Positions 19,406 through 27,819 of a stretch of 64,000 nucleotides of DNA are shown one piece after another (the stretch's first letter is position 1; the number at the start of each line of letters is the position of its first letter). Location of the stretch: positions 33,040 through 97,039 of the forward strand of contig JAGBDD010000049.1 of assembly GCA_017937685.1 (NCBI GenBank), written 5' to 3'. The notes below the pieces were generated by a model. That model saw only the letters and a list, made by a program, of their open reading frames with translations, was not told the DNA's origin and ran no database searches. This stretch comes from Thermoguttaceae bacterium (GTDB lineage: Bacteria; Planctomycetota; Planctomycetia; Pirellulales; Thermoguttaceae). The translations under genes were made by a program, and so were the position numbers.

Positions 19406-20150
19406 CGCAAAGAGATTTTCCAACGACCGACAACGAAAAAAACAACGCTCGAAACTCATATCCGCCTTCAAGAAACGCGTCAAAACGCTTTTACGGAAAT
19501 TTTGGTTCCGCTTAGCTTTACGTCCGTCCCGCAAAAGCGGTATCGCTGGGAACGCGCGTCCGAAACGACGCCGAAATATTGCCAATTCAGCTACGAAAAT
19601 CCGTTTGTTCTCCTCGCGATTTCCTACGGTTATCGGTTCCCGTTTTACCGCGACTATTGCTCGAACGCGCCTTGCGACGCCGAGACGCAAAACGCTCGAC
19701 GCTTTCCTACAAGAGCGGGAACTCGTTGAAATTAAAGGTTTAGAATATTTGAGCGCGCGATCGACGTTGCGAATACTGGGATTTTAAGGCAAACGTTCCG
19801 AACGACGTCGCCAACAGGCTCGCCAAAGTTGAAAAAAGATTTCGCGAAAAAGTCGTTCCGTTTCTTACGGGAACCGTCCGCTGAAAGACGTCGTAAACAA
19901 CGACTACTCCTGAAGTTGCGAAAACGCTCCCCCCGAAATGAAACGCAACGATTTTCTATTCGGCGTCGCGCTTTTTTTACTCGGTCGGCACGCGGAAGCG
20001 GCGGCGCATTTTGAAGTCAAAGCGGCAAAAACGCTCGGCGACGCTTTAAGTTATCTCGCATATTGGCAAAAATACGCTAAGGCGTTGCCAATCGGCGCGT
20101 TAAGCGTTCGCAAAATATCGCCCCGAGCCAACGCCGCGTTCCTCGCTTTC
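19406..20150 (+). pseudogene. Decayed third copy of the giant repeat family
   Basis: Protein-level remnants of the family appear in three different reading frames, in the right order. The head unit ILVPLSFTSVPQKRYRWE...APCDAETQNARRF lies in one frame from about 19406 to 19729 and matches LEPLGF...W...APQDAESQALIARF of the intact genes. NDVANRLAKVEKRFREKVVPFL lies near 19801 in a second frame (the VPFFE helix). GVALFLLGRHAEAAAHFE...IGALSVRKI lies at about 19960-20120 in a third frame (the TPR-like tail). There is no start codon with a ribosome-binding site, and at least two frameshifts and several stops intervene. Only about one repeat unit (~250 residues) is left of three. It runs into the 3' end of hydG, which is read from the other strand. 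Confidence 0.75.
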
Positions 20151-20171
20151 AAAAGTTTGCCGCGTCGCGAT

Positions 20172-21590
20172 TTAGAAGCGGAAGTCGCGCTCGCCCGATT
20201 CAATACGGCGCAACCGTTCGGCGGCGATCGCACGGATTTTCTCGTTCGGAATCCTTTGCAATTCGGCGGCGATCAGCCGTTCGCCGAGCGCTTTTGTTTG
20301 CGGCGCCGCGTAATCTTCGAGGTATTCTTTCAGCGTCGTCAGCGCGTTCGGTTGGCAACAGTTCGCGATTTGCCCCGACTTCACCAACGTCATAAAGCGG
20401 TCGCCGGTGCGCCCCTCGCGATAGCAAGCGGTGCAAAAACTCGGGATACGGCCCATTTCAAGGAGCCAAGCGACGATTTCGTCGAGCGTTCGGCGGTCGC
20501 TCAAATCGAACTGCGACGAGTTTTCGTCGGGGCTCTCCTCCTCGGCGTACCCCCCGACGCTTGTGCGCGAACCGCCGCTAAGTTGCGTAACGCCGACCTT
20601 TAAGACTCGTTCGCGGGCCTCTTGCGACTCGCGCGTCGAAACAATGATTCCGGCGTAAGGCGCGGCGATTCGCAACACCGCGACGATTTTTTCAAAAACG
20701 TCGTCCGAAATACCGTTCGTAAAAGAACTTGCGTCGACGTCGTCCGCGTCGCGAATCCGCGGAACGCTGAACGTATGCGGGCCGACGCCCTTGGCCGCCT
20801 CCAAATGCTCCGCGTGCATCAGCAAACCGACAAAATCGTAACGATAAAGATTCAACCCGAACAAGACGCCGCAACCGACGTCGTCGATTCCGCCGTCCAT
20901 CGCGCGGTCCATCGCCTCCGTGTGCCACGCGTAGTCGCTCTTCGGCCCGGTCGGGTGCAACGCTTCGTAAGTTTTTTTGTGGTAAGTCTCTTGAAAAAGA
21001 ATATAAGTTCCGATTCCCGCCTCTTTCAGCTTGCGGTAATTCTCGACCGTCGTCGCGGCAATGTTGACGTTAACCCGCCGAATCGCGCCGTTTTTATGCT
21101 TGATCGAGTAGATCGTTTGAATCGCGTCCAACACGTACTCGATCGGATTCATCGTCGGATGCTCGCCAGTTTCGAGCGCAAGTCGTTTGTGTCCCATATC
21201 TTGGAGCGCGACGACTTCGGCGCGAATCTCGTCCATCGTCAACTTTTTGCGTCGTATCGTCTTATTTTTCAGATGATAAGGACAATAAACGCACCCGTTG
21301 ACGCAGTAATTCGAGAGGTAGAGCGGCGCGAACATTACGACGCGATTTCCGTAAAACCGCTCTTTGATTTCTCGCGCCAACTCGAAAATCCGCGCGTTTT
21401 TCTCCGGGAGTTCGCAGTCGAGCAAAACGAGCGCCTCGCGGTGCGTTAACCCTTGCATTTTTCGCGCTTTATCGAGAATCGCGTCGACAAGCGTTTCGTC
21501 GTTTTTACGTTCGGCGGCGTACTCGAGCGTCGCTAAAATCTCCGCGTCGTCGATAAATTCTTCCGCTTTCGTCGATTTCGGGTCGTACAT
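20172..21590 (-). CDS. hydG: [FeFe]-hydrogenase maturase HydG (radical SAM tyrosine lyase)
   Basis: HydG cleaves tyrosine to p-cresol, CO and cyanide and builds the Fe(CO)2CN synthon for the [FeFe]-hydrogenase H-cluster. The radical-SAM motif C-VNG-C-VY-C (CxxxCxxC) lies near residue 90 in a segment NYCVNGCVYCPYHLKNK. The accessory-cluster motif that separates HydG from ThiH is also present near the C-terminus: CTAC followed about 22 residues later by the third cysteine in QIANCCQ. The typical SGGSRTSVGGY lies between. Length is 472 residues, normal for HydG. The start ATG at 21590 has AAAGGAG about 6 nt upstream; the longer frame to 21809 would cross the promoter. HydE, HydF and the hydrogenase itself are not in this window. 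Signs of anaerobic hydrogen metabolism follow from this gene. Confidence 0.94.
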   Translation of the reverse strand: MYDPKSTKAEEFIDDAEILATLEYAAERKNDETLVDAILDKARKMQGLTHREALVLLDCELPEKNARIFELAREIKERFYGNRVVMFAPLYLSNYCVNGCVYCPYHLKNKTIRRKKLTMDEIRAEVVALQDMGHKRLALETGEHPTMNPIEYVLDAIQTIYSIKHKNGAIRRVNVNIAATTVENYRKLKEAGIGTYILFQETYHKKTYEALHPTGPKSDYAWHTEAMDRAMDGGIDDVGCGVLFGLNLYRYDFVGLLMHAEHLEAAKGVGPHTFSVPRIRDADDVDASSFTNGISDDVFEKIVAVLRIAAPYAGIIVSTRESQEARERVLKVGVTQLSGGSRTSVGGYAEEESPDENSSQFDLSDRRTLDEIVAWLLEMGRIPSFCTACYREGRTGDRFMTLVKSGQIANCCQPNALTTLKEYLEDYAAPQTKALGERLIAAELQRIPNEKIRAIAAERLRRIESGERDFRF

Positions 21591-21675
21591 TGTCGCGCTC
21601 CTTTTTTCCCTGCGGCTTGCGAAATTCAACGCCGTTTTCGCGCCGCGTTCCGGTCGAAACGAAAAAACTAAGACG

Positions 21676-21703
21676 ATTATACGCCAAAGACGCGCTTCGT
21701 CAA
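21676..21703 (-). promoter_or_regulatory. hydG promoter (sigma70-like)
   Basis: Read on the minus strand: -35 TTGACG (21698-21703), 16 bp, -10 TATAAT (21676-21681). This predicts a leader of about 78 nt to the hydG ATG. The rest of the 342-nt gap upstream of hydG (21591-21932) holds only this and the terminator of the next gene. Confidence 0.65.
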
Positions 21704-21847
21704 CGCCTCTTTCCATTTTCCCCCGTTTTTGTCCCCGTCGACAAGTTCGCCCGCTTTTCGTCGCCGCGTCGCGCCGTTTCGCAACCGAGACGTTTACATC
21801 GTTTAACAAGAAGCGACGCCGACGTTGGAAGAAGCGCCGACGACAAG

Positions 21848-21894
21848 AAAAACGCGACGCGCCGAAACGTTTCTTTTCGCTTCAACGCGTCGCG
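21848..21894 (-). terminator. Terminator of the leucine-rich-repeat gene
   Basis: On the minus strand, CGCGACGCG (complement of 21886-21894) pairs with CGCGTCGCG (complement of 21853-21861) across a 24-nt loop, and a T run (complement of AAAAA, 21848-21852) follows. It lies about 40 nt beyond the stop of the LRR gene. Confidence 0.6.
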
Positions 21895-21932
21895 CTTATC
21901 GTTTCTTGCGCCAACCGACGTTAGTTAAAGGG

Positions 21933-24080
21933 TTAATTCGCTTCTTTATCGTCGGCGTCCGTTTCGGTCGACGGGACGTTTTCGATTTTGAAACGGCGAA
22001 GTTCCGCGCTCGTTTGCTCCGAACGGAAAATTTTCGCGTCGCTCGGGATTTTGACGACTAAATTGAGCGCGACGCCCGTATATCGCGTAATCGCCGCAAC
22101 CGGAAAACGTCGCAACTTTTCCGAAAAGACGACCGTCTTCAAATTCGGCGCCGAAATCGCGCTCGCGTCGACGTCCTTAACGCTCGGCGCGACAAGTGTT
22201 TCGAGCGAATCCGAAACGATAGAGCCGCGCGCGATTCGCTCGACGGAATCCGGGACGCGCCACTCCGTCGAGCGAAGCCCGCTCGGGAAAAGGTAAAGCG
22301 TCGTTCCGTCCTTGCTCAGCAAAGCGCCGTCGACGACCGAAAAACGCTTGTTCTCGACGGCGACTTCGACTTCGCGCTCGCCCAACGTTTCGCCCTGCTC
22401 GAGCGCCCGCTCGCCTTGCGGCGTCAACGCGGCAAGATCGACGACGCTTGCCGGGAGCTTAATTTTCTTCGCGCTCGTCTCTCGAAAAGCGTTGTAAACG
22501 ATCCGTTCGACCCCGTCCGGAACCGCGTATTCGTCCGATTTCGAAACGTTGGGAAGGAGGTAAAGCGTTTTTCCGTCTTTACTTAACAACGCCCCGTCGA
22601 CCGATTTAAGCCCCTCGTTCGACGCCGGAACCTCGAACGCTTCCAACGCCGAACAACCGTCGAACGGGCTGTCAAAAACGACGCGCGGCGTCAAAATTTC
22701 GACCGTTTTCAGCGCGACGCAATCGAGGAAAGCGCGCCATTCGACTCGCTCGACGTTTTGCGGAATCGTCATTCGCGTTAACTTGTCGCAACGCCAAAAC
22801 GCTCCTTCCTCGACGAAACGCAACGATTCCGGCAGCTTAACCGTCGAAAACCGAGCGTTCTTAAACGCTTTTTCCGCGATCGTTTCGACGCCGTCCGGAA
22901 CGACAAATTCGCCGTCGCGCGTTCGCGGCGCCCAAAGGAGCGTCTTTCCGTCTCGCGTCAAAACGACGCCGTCGACCGCCCGGAATTTCGGGTGATCCGG
23001 CGCGATTTCGAATTCAAGCGCTGCGTCGATATAGAACCCCCAAGTCGGAAATTCTTGCAATTCGCGCGGAATGTTGACGCGTTTTAGCCCGGAATCCGAA
23101 AACGCGTCTTCGACGACTCGCGTCGATTCCGGCAGTTTGATCTCCTTTAACGTGCGGCATTTGCCAAACGCGCCGTCTCGAATCGTCGTCAACGTCGACG
23201 GGAGTTTCACCGTCGTCAACGCCGGACAAGTAGAAAACGTCCGCCTTGGAAGCGTCGTCAATTCCGCCAAAATTTCGACCGTTTCGAGCGCGTCGCAACG
23301 GAAGAAAACGGAGTCGCCAAGTTCAACGACGCCCCGCGGAATCGCGACCGACTTCAACGCGTCGCATTCGATAAACGCTTCTTTTTCAATCGTTTTCAGC
23401 GACTCTGGAAACTTAACCGACTCAAACCGAGCGCCCGCGAACGCCCGCTCGGCGACGCGCACGACGCCGTCCGGGATTCGATACGACGTTCCCGTCTTCG
23501 CCGGAGAATAACGGTAAAGCGTTTTCCCGTCTTTACTTAGCAAAACGCCGTCGACCGACTTGAAACGCGGGTTCTCCGGGTCGACCTCGAACTCGTCGAA
23601 AAAGCTCCAAACCGTCTTGCCGTCGACGGTTATCGGTTTCCGGAGGGTCGAAGCGTCGGCATAAAATTCGGGTCGTTGGAACGTCGTCCTAGGCGACGTT
23701 ATTTCGTCGTTCTTCGGCGTCCAATCCTTGTCGATTAAAATTTTGCGATAAACGACTTCCAATCTGTCGAACGTTTTCGGCGTCCCCATTCCCCCCCAGA
23801 TTGTAAGCAGCTCTTCGACGGAAATCGGCTTGCGGCAGTCGTCCAACGCTTGCAAACGCGCTTCCCGAGAGGTCGCGTTTTTCTCGTCGCCGACGGTCGC
23901 CGCCGCCCAACCGCCGACGAGAGCCGCGCTAACGCAAAGAACGCAACCCGTTTTCGCCCAACGTTTAACGCGTCTTCGTTTCTCGCGTTTAAGAGAAGAC
24001 GACAAAACATCGCCAGCCGTCGCCGTTTGAGACGGGTTTGTCCCGGCGTTTTCGAAACGCTCGCTTGGCTTTTTTCGCAT
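21933..24080 (-). CDS. BspA-type leucine-rich-repeat protein with N-terminal membrane anchor
   Basis: A protein of about 715 residues. After a basic stretch (REKRRRVKRWAK) comes one hydrophobic segment (TGCVLCVSAALVGGWAAATV, residues ~45-65) that acts as a signal anchor. The rest is a long series of LRR_5/BspA-like units such as IPRGVVELGDSVFFRCDALETV and VPDGVETIAEKAFKNARFSTV, spaced about 23 residues. These are interrupted by a recurring insert SVDGALLSKDGKTLY that appears about five times. BspA-like proteins are usually surface-exposed and bind proteins or glycans. The exact partner is unknown. I chose the ATG at 24080 because GGAG lies 6 nt upstream; an ATG at 24092 and a TTG at 24116 are also in frame. 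It is transcribed alone from its own promoter. Confidence 0.85.
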   Translation of the reverse strand: MRKKPSERFENAGTNPSQTATAGDVLSSSLKREKRRRVKRWAKTGCVLCVSAALVGGWAAATVGDEKNATSREARLQALDDCRKPISVEELLTIWGGMGTPKTFDRLEVVYRKILIDKDWTPKNDEITSPRTTFQRPEFYADASTLRKPITVDGKTVWSFFDEFEVDPENPRFKSVDGVLLSKDGKTLYRYSPAKTGTSYRIPDGVVRVAERAFAGARFESVKFPESLKTIEKEAFIECDALKSVAIPRGVVELGDSVFFRCDALETVEILAELTTLPRRTFSTCPALTTVKLPSTLTTIRDGAFGKCRTLKEIKLPESTRVVEDAFSDSGLKRVNIPRELQEFPTWGFYIDAALEFEIAPDHPKFRAVDGVVLTRDGKTLLWAPRTRDGEFVVPDGVETIAEKAFKNARFSTVKLPESLRFVEEGAFWRCDKLTRMTIPQNVERVEWRAFLDCVALKTVEILTPRVVFDSPFDGCSALEAFEVPASNEGLKSVDGALLSKDGKTLYLLPNVSKSDEYAVPDGVERIVYNAFRETSAKKIKLPASVVDLAALTPQGERALEQGETLGEREVEVAVENKRFSVVDGALLSKDGTTLYLFPSGLRSTEWRVPDSVERIARGSIVSDSLETLVAPSVKDVDASAISAPNLKTVVFSEKLRRFPVAAITRYTGVALNLVVKIPSDAKIFRSEQTSAELRRFKIENVPSTETDADDKEAN

Positions 24081-24184
24081 TGCAAACTCCATTTTTTCTC
24101 GATTTACGTCAGGCAACGCGTCGCGACGTCGCCGAAAGAAGCGGAGAAATTTAATGTTTGCAACGTTTTTCCGCCCGTTTTTTT

Positions 24185-24213
24185 ATTATACGCAACGGCG
24201 CGTCGCATTTCAA
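24185..24213 (-). promoter_or_regulatory. Promoter of the leucine-rich-repeat gene (sigma70-like)
   Basis: On the minus strand: -35 TTGAAA (24208-24213), 17 bp, -10 TATAAT (24185-24190), about 100 nt before the chosen ATG. The rest of the gap 24081-24422 contains only the terminator described next. Confidence 0.65.
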
Positions 24214-24320
24214 GACGTCCGCGCCTAAAACTCAAAAAAACTAAAAAACGCCCGATTTTCCCGCTTTCTCACTAAAGCGTTCATTTTCAACGCCTTTTCT
24301 TCTTTCCAAGCTCTAAAAGT

Positions 24321-24355
24321 AAAAAACGCCCGCCGAGTTTTTCGCTCGACGGGCG
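24321..24355 (-). terminator. Terminator of the Gfo/Idh-HEAT operon
   Basis: On the minus strand, CGCCCGTCGAG pairs with CTCGGCGGGCG (24345-24355 and 24327-24337, one G-U pair) over a 7-nt loop, followed by TTTTTT (complement of 24321-24326). It lies about 68 nt beyond the stop of the HEAT-repeat gene. Confidence 0.72.
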
Positions 24356-24422
24356 CTTTCGTTAGTCAACGTTTTTCGACGTTCGACGCGACGCAAGCGT
24401 CGCCGTTTCGCCGATTAACGTT

Positions 24423-26174
24423 TTACTCCATACGGCCTTTGTACGTCTTGGCGCGTTCGACCAAGTCCTTATTCTTGCTCTTTTCGATAACGATATTGAG
24501 GCCCTTCTCGGCAAGTTCCGGGAATTGCTTGCGGAGAATCGTGTCGTGAGCGTGCGCGACGACCGCTTCGTAAGCCGCTTCGAGAACGGCGGCGTCGGCG
24601 GTTTCGGCGCATTCGATCGCGAATTTGAACGAATCTTCGTAACGGTTCGCGGCCAGACGGGAAAGAACGAGTTTCTTTTCGTCGGCGCGGGTCGCTCCCT
24701 TGTACGCGACCTTCAGCTTCGCGAGCTTTTCTTCGCGCGAAATTTTGATTCCGATTTGATCGTCCGGAAGCGAAATAACGCGAATGTAAGCGCGCAGAAC
24801 GGCGATCTTTTGTTGCGGCGCAAAAGCGTTGGAGTTGAGAATTTCCTCCATTTTCGCGGCGAATTGCCCGTCCGCCCAAACGTTCAACGCGGCCAAACCG
24901 ACGGCGCGCATATTCGGGTCGTTCGAGTCGAGCGCTTTTTCGATCGCGGCTTTCGCGGCGTCGCCCCCGACGCGAGCGGCGATCGGGTAAACGAACGCCG
25001 GCGACATTTTGTCGGCGAGCGCGAGAACGGAGGTCGCGTCCTTAGCGCAAAGAGCGGCGACGAGGTTCGAGGCCGCGTCGCGATCTTTGCCGCGCGGGAA
25101 ACGAGCGACCGATTCGAGCAACTTCGGCATATCGTCGGTCGTCGCGAGCTTGCAAACGCGTTGCATCAGCGCGAGGCGATCCGGGCACTCGGCGGCGGTC
25201 GTTTTCGCGAAGATCGCCGGACGCACGTCGACGGCGCGGTTCGACAGAATCGTCGCTAAGTCGCCGAATTCTTGATCGTCCGCCGCTTTGTCGAGGCAAG
25301 CGAGCAGCGCTTCGTCGAAACCGTCGGCGACGACGAACCCGGCCAAACGGGTCGCCAAGCCGCGATCTTTCTTCAACCATTCGACGAAAACGGCGGCGTC
25401 TTCCGCGGTCGCCATCTTTTCAAGCGCGACGAAACCGGCGCGTTGCAGACCGGCGTTATCCGATTTCAACGCTTTAAGCGCGTAAGAACGGTATTTTTTA
25501 TCGTTGCGCGCGGTCAGGCCGGCGAGCGTTTGCTCTTTCGTCCAGTCGTCGAGTTCGTCGTACTTCGCGAGCCATTTTTCGACGTCCGCGTCCGACGCTT
25601 TCGAGACGGCGGCGGGCCAGCTCGGCTCGACCGATTCGAAGTCGAAAATCGGCGCTTTGCGGCAGGTCAGCGCGGCGGCGACGGCCGGAATATCCTTCGC
25701 GGCTTCCAACGCTTTCAAGGCGGCGTCGCCCGGGATTTTCGCGAGCGAAGCGGCGGCCGCGTCGACGACGCGTTGTTTGTCGCTTTTGAGACATTCGGCG
25801 ATCGCCGGAACTTGCGCGTCCGTTCCGATAACGCCGAGTTGCTCGAGGAGCCAAGCCTTCGTTTCGTCCGAGACGTCCGCTTTCAACGCGTCGACGGCAA
25901 AAGCGCAGAGGTCGGCGATTTTCGCGGCGTCCTTCGCTTGTTGCGCGTCGAAGATCATTTGACGATATTCGTCGCGCGCCTTAAACATCGGCGTTTCGGA
26001 GTGCGGGTTGACGAGTTCGCCGACGTAAACGCCGCCCTTGCCGGTAACGACGTCGCGCTCCGCCGAGAAGTCGCGGGAGTTCAAGCGAGCGAGCAAATCG
26101 CCGAAGTCGGCGCCGTAAACGTTCGCGGAGCCGAGCGCCAACGCGAGCGCCAACATAATCGAATATTTTTTCAT
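24423..26174 (-). CDS. Exported HEAT-repeat protein
   Basis: A 583-residue protein with a clear signal peptide MKKYSIMLALALALGSANVYGA, followed by an all-helical, alanine-rich series of HEAT-like pairs. Examples are TKAWLLEQLGVIGTDAQVPAIAECLKS, VVDAAAASLAKIPGDAALKALE and IEKALDSNDPNMRAVGLAALNVWAD. No catalytic motif is visible. HEAT arrays act as binding scaffolds. The ATG at 26174 with AAAGG about 10 nt upstream defines the signal peptide; an open frame extends further but would overlap the Gfo/Idh gene. It is 77 nt downstream of that gene and ends at a terminator, so the two form one operon. A joint periplasmic role with the oxidoreductase is inferred from context only. Confidence 0.87.
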   Translation of the reverse strand: MKKYSIMLALALALGSANVYGADFGDLLARLNSRDFSAERDVVTGKGGVYVGELVNPHSETPMFKARDEYRQMIFDAQQAKDAAKIADLCAFAVDALKADVSDETKAWLLEQLGVIGTDAQVPAIAECLKSDKQRVVDAAAASLAKIPGDAALKALEAAKDIPAVAAALTCRKAPIFDFESVEPSWPAAVSKASDADVEKWLAKYDELDDWTKEQTLAGLTARNDKKYRSYALKALKSDNAGLQRAGFVALEKMATAEDAAVFVEWLKKDRGLATRLAGFVVADGFDEALLACLDKAADDQEFGDLATILSNRAVDVRPAIFAKTTAAECPDRLALMQRVCKLATTDDMPKLLESVARFPRGKDRDAASNLVAALCAKDATSVLALADKMSPAFVYPIAARVGGDAAKAAIEKALDSNDPNMRAVGLAALNVWADGQFAAKMEEILNSNAFAPQQKIAVLRAYIRVISLPDDQIGIKISREEKLAKLKVAYKGATRADEKKLVLSRLAANRYEDSFKFAIECAETADAAVLEAAYEAVVAHAHDTILRKQFPELAEKGLNIVIEKSKNKDLVERAKTYKGRME

Positions 26175-26251
26175 CGTATGCAACCTTTTATTCTTTCCAG
26201 TTTCGATTTTCAATTTATTCAAACGGGTTCTAACGGGTCTCGCCGCCGCGC

Positions 26252-27454
26252 TCAAACTTCGATTTGATACGGGGCGCGTTGAACCTTCGAAACCATCGCG
26301 GTCGCCTCGCGGTCGCCGACAAATTCCATTTTTTCCTTGTCCCAAACGAGCTTGCGCTTGAGTTTATAAGCGATGATGCACATATGACCGTAGTCCGAAA
26401 CGTTCGCGCCGTAGAAAACGTCTTGGAACGGACGGGTGCGATGGCGGACGCAGTACAGGAAGTCGTCCGCGATGTTGTCCGCGCCGCCGCTATAACGACG
26501 AACGTTAACCGCTTTCAACGGGCGGAGTTGCGGGTTGCGACCGTGAACAAATTCGCCCTTCGTCCCGACGATGCGGATGCCGCCGCCTCCGGAGTGGTAG
26601 AATTTGACGCCGTTTTCCATCAGGATCATCGCGCCGTCGGTCGGGTTTTCTTCGGTGTGCGGCGCGTAAATTTCTTTCGGCGCGACGTGGTCCATTCCGC
26701 AAGAATAAAGGGCGCCGCCGAAGTTGTGTCCGCCCCAGTCGCCGAGACCGCCGGTGCCGAACGCCGTGTTATAACGCCAAGTCATCGGGTCGATCGCGCG
26801 CTTGCTGTACTCGAAATACGGGGCTTGGCCGACCCAAGCGTCCCAGTCGAGTTCCTTTGGGCACGGTTCCGGGTCGTAGGTGCGTTCCGACGGCGCGCCG
26901 CCGCAACCGGCGTAAATTTCCTTGACTTCGCCGATGGCGCCGGACATAATAATCGGCGCCATATAGTGGCCGTAGTCTTCCATAACGCGTTGCGAACCGC
27001 TCGAAACGACGCGGTCGTACTTGCGGGCCGCCTCGACGATTTGACGGCTTTCCATCAGCGAGAAGGTGAGCGGTTTTTCGCAGTAGACGTCCTTCCCCTT
27101 TTTGCAAGCGTCGATCGTCATGCGCGTGTGCCAGTGGTCCGGCGTCGAGACGGAGACGACGTCGAGTTCCGGCATATCGTACATTTCTTGATAATATTGG
27201 AACGTTTTCACGCCGTTTTCTTCTTTCGGCAGACGACGCGTGTCGATATCGCAGTAAGCGCAGAAACGGGCGCCCGGACGATGCCCGACGTTGCTGCGTC
27301 GCGTCCCGAGCCCGATCAAACCGACGTTGATCGTTTCGCTCGGCGGAAAATGACCGTCTTTACCGAGAACGCGCCCCGGAACGAAAAGCGGAAGCGAACA
27401 GGCCGCCGCCGCGCCGATGAACTTGCGTCGAGAAATTTGCGTCTTTTTAGTCAT
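26252..27454 (-). CDS. Tat-exported Gfo/Idh/MocA family oxidoreductase
   Basis: A 400-residue NAD(P)-dependent sugar or inositol dehydrogenase-like protein. A twin-arginine signal MTKKTQISRRKFIGAAAACSL opens the sequence, so the protein is folded with cofactor before export. The Rossmann start is INVGLIGLGTR. The family EKP motif appears as VYCEKPLTFSLMES (residues ~125-138), and the C-terminal half carries GGLGDWGGHNFGGALYSCGMDHV, the substrate-side domain. The first glycine of the canonical GxGxxG is retained, but the loop reads GLGTRRSN. Some exported relatives act on glycans through bound NAD. The substrate is unknown. It is the first gene of an operon with the HEAT-repeat protein, behind a good promoter. 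Confidence 0.9.
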   Translation of the reverse strand: MTKKTQISRRKFIGAAAACSLPLFVPGRVLGKDGHFPPSETINVGLIGLGTRRSNVGHRPGARFCAYCDIDTRRLPKEENGVKTFQYYQEMYDMPELDVVSVSTPDHWHTRMTIDACKKGKDVYCEKPLTFSLMESRQIVEAARKYDRVVSSGSQRVMEDYGHYMAPIIMSGAIGEVKEIYAGCGGAPSERTYDPEPCPKELDWDAWVGQAPYFEYSKRAIDPMTWRYNTAFGTGGLGDWGGHNFGGALYSCGMDHVAPKEIYAPHTEENPTDGAMILMENGVKFYHSGGGGIRIVGTKGEFVHGRNPQLRPLKAVNVRRYSGGADNIADDFLYCVRHRTRPFQDVFYGANVSDYGHMCIIAYKLKRKLVWDKEKMEFVGDREATAMVSKVQRAPYQIEV

Positions 27455-27529
27455 ACGAATATGCCTCTCGAAAAAAATGAATCGTTCTCGCGCCGGATTC
27501 GACGACGCCGAAATCCGGAAGAAAGCCCC

Positions 27530-27558
27530 ATTTTAACCGCTCGAACTCGGAAAGTCAA
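27530..27558 (-). promoter_or_regulatory. Promoter of the Gfo/Idh-HEAT operon (sigma70-like)
   Basis: On the minus strand: -35 TTGACT (27553-27558), 17 bp, -10 TAAAAT (27530-27535), with a leader of about 68 nt to the ATG at 27454. Confidence 0.62.
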
Positions 27559-27819
27559 AGAAATTTTTGCAAATTTTAAGAAAACGCCCAAAAAAAACGA
27601 AAAAAAACGCTCGCCGCGCCCCGCGTTCGCCCCAACTTGGCTTCCTAATTGATATAAACCAAGAAACGCCGCTTTACCGCTCAAATTTTCGTCCTAATTA
27701 ATAATATAGAGAAAAACGCCGATAAAAAAGAACGACGTTCGCGAAGCGTTTCGCGCGTCGCCGTCGATTACCGGCGCTTTTTTCTGAAAATCAAACCTGT
27801 TTTAACCGTTAAACTCGCA
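27559..27819. other. AT-rich divergent spacer upstream of the CinA/nucleotidyltransferase gene
   Basis: The rest of the 365-nt divergent gap is AT-rich (for example AATTAATAATATAG at 27696-27709), but I cannot find a -35/-10 pair of good spacing for the rightward gene. No gene or clear hairpin is visible. Confidence 0.4.

Noticed and set aside
21591..21809. Upstream extension of hydG to 21809
   Set aside because: It would cross a consensus promoter and lacks conservation; the ATG at 21590 has a clear AAAGGAG.
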